Shown piece by piece: positions 4,781 to 5,403 of a DNA stretch of 5,403 bases (its first letter is position 1; each line of letters starts with the position of its first letter). Position numbers and translations under genes: made by a program. The stretch comes from Kiritimatiellia bacterium (GTDB lineage: Bacteria; Verrucomicrobiota; Kiritimatiellia; RFP12; UBA3636), in the NCBI GenBank assembly GCA_017413145.1, contig JAFPUX010000454.1, positions 1-5,403 on the forward strand, read 5' to 3'. The notes under the pieces are model-generated. The model worked only from the letters and a program-made list of their open reading frames with translations. It was not told the DNA's origin and did not search any database.

Positions 4781-5403
4781 ATGAAACAAACGATTCTCCT
4801 CACTGCTCTCGCCGCGCTGCCGCTTTTCGGTTTTGCGCAGGGCGCAACCACAAACCAGACGGACACCGCCACAATGAGCACGACCAACAAGACGCTCGTC
4901 GCCTACTTCTCGTGGAGCGGCAACACGAAGGCCGCGGCGCAATACATCGCGAAGAAGACCGGAGCCGACCTCTTCGAGATCGTTCCGGAGAAGCCGTATC
5001 CCGCGGACTACAAGCCCTGCACGGAGGTCGCGAAGGCCGAGAAGGAGGCCGAGGCGCGCCCCGCCATCAAGGGCAGGGTCGAGAACCTGGACCAGTACGA
5101 CACGGTGTTCGTCGGCGCGCCGGTCTGGCGGTACACCGGTCCGATGCCTCTCTTCACCTTCCTGGAAGGCCACGACCTGAAGGGCAAGACCGTCGTCCCG
5201 TTCTGCACCGCCTACAGCGGCCCGTCGGCGACCCTCGACGACATCGTGAAGGCCACCCCCGGAAGCGACCACAAGGACGGCCTCTGCATCGTCACGCAGG
5301 AGCTCGCCGGCAAGGGGATGGAGGACAAGCATCCCCAGATCGACGAATGGCTGAAGAAAATCGGGGTCGGGGTGCCCCCGGCCGAGCCCGCCTTCGGCGA
5401 CGA
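4781..5403 (+). CDS. Exported flavodoxin-like protein (flavodoxin 2), 3' end outside window
   Basis: At least 207 residues are encoded and no stop is reached before the right edge. The leader MKQTILLTALAALPLFGFAQ is almost the same as that of flavodoxin 1, but the two cysteines of LCGC are phenylalanines, so signal peptidase I cleavage after GFA is expected rather than lipidation. The domain starts at NKTLVAYFSWSGNTKAAA (36-53) with a compact SWSGNT phosphate loop, ADLFEI (62-67), ENLDQYDTVFVGAPVWRYTG (101-120) and QIDEWLKKIG. One of the two tryptophans of flavodoxin 1 is Arg117. The sequence continues into a Pro/Ala-rich tail beyond the usual domain end, so it may be longer than its paralogue or fused to something. 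No ribosome-binding site is visible; five AACC repeats precede the ATG. Met32 (4874) is an alternative start. It closes the visible operon after the SDR gene; FMN-dependent electron transfer is inferred. Confidence 0.85.
   Translation, partial: MKQTILLTALAALPLFGFAQGATTNQTDTATMSTTNKTLVAYFSWSGNTKAAAQYIAKKTGADLFEIVPEKPYPADYKPCTEVAKAEKEAEARPAIKGRVENLDQYDTVFVGAPVWRYTGPMPLFTFLEGHDLKGKTVVPFCTAYSGPSATLDDIVKATPGSDHKDGLCIVTQELAGKGMEDKHPQIDEWLKKIGVGVPPAEPAFGD

Noticed and set aside
3832..4890. 352-codon minus-strand open frame opposite the SDR gene
   Set aside because: No recognisable motif, and it lies fully antisense to a confident SDR.

Overview
The window is GC-rich bacterial DNA, densely coded, with no rRNA, tRNA or CRISPR array. 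The organism cannot be named from this sequence. GC-rich codon use, TAGAAT-type -10 boxes, two genes that look leaderless, intergenic hairpins and a GxxExxY-protein remnant would suit an uncultured anaerobe of the Verrucomicrobiota/Kiritimatiellota type, but that is a low-confidence impression.

Left part, minus strand (1-600): a metal-homeostasis operon. A CsoR-type repressor with the copper-type Cys36/His61/Cys65 triad is followed after 12 nt by a permease of the SO_0444/DUF318 type that runs off the left edge. The promoter has a perfect TTGACA -35 box, and a 19-bp CsoR-like palindrome fills its spacer, so autoregulation by metal is the natural reading.

Middle (635-1596): a LysR-type regulator on the minus strand, divergent from a plus-strand operon. 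The 110-bp divergent region holds two outward promoters whose TAGAAT -10 boxes lie only 7-8 nt from the two start codons. Both genes are therefore probably read from leaderless mRNAs. An inverted repeat (ATTGA-N9-TCAAT) between them is a candidate LysR operator.

Right part, plus strand (1597-5403): exported flavodoxin 1 (lipoprotein-type leader), then a 406-bp gap, then aldo/keto reductase, SnoaL-like protein, SDR oxidoreductase and exported flavodoxin 2 (incomplete at the right edge). This looks like a LysR-controlled redox module pairing NAD(P)H-dependent carbonyl/alcohol enzymes with two flavodoxin-fold proteins. The substrate cannot be told. The two flavodoxins share a nearly identical leader, but the lipobox cysteine in the first is phenylalanine in the second.

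The most unusual part is the gap at 2212-2617. A 386-bp segment is bounded by perfect 10-bp inverted repeats. Inside these are two large hairpins, inverted relative to each other and related by compensatory base changes. Between the hairpins is the 5' third of a GxxExxY-family gene. It looks like a decayed mobile or repeat-bounded cassette inserted between the first and second genes of the operon.
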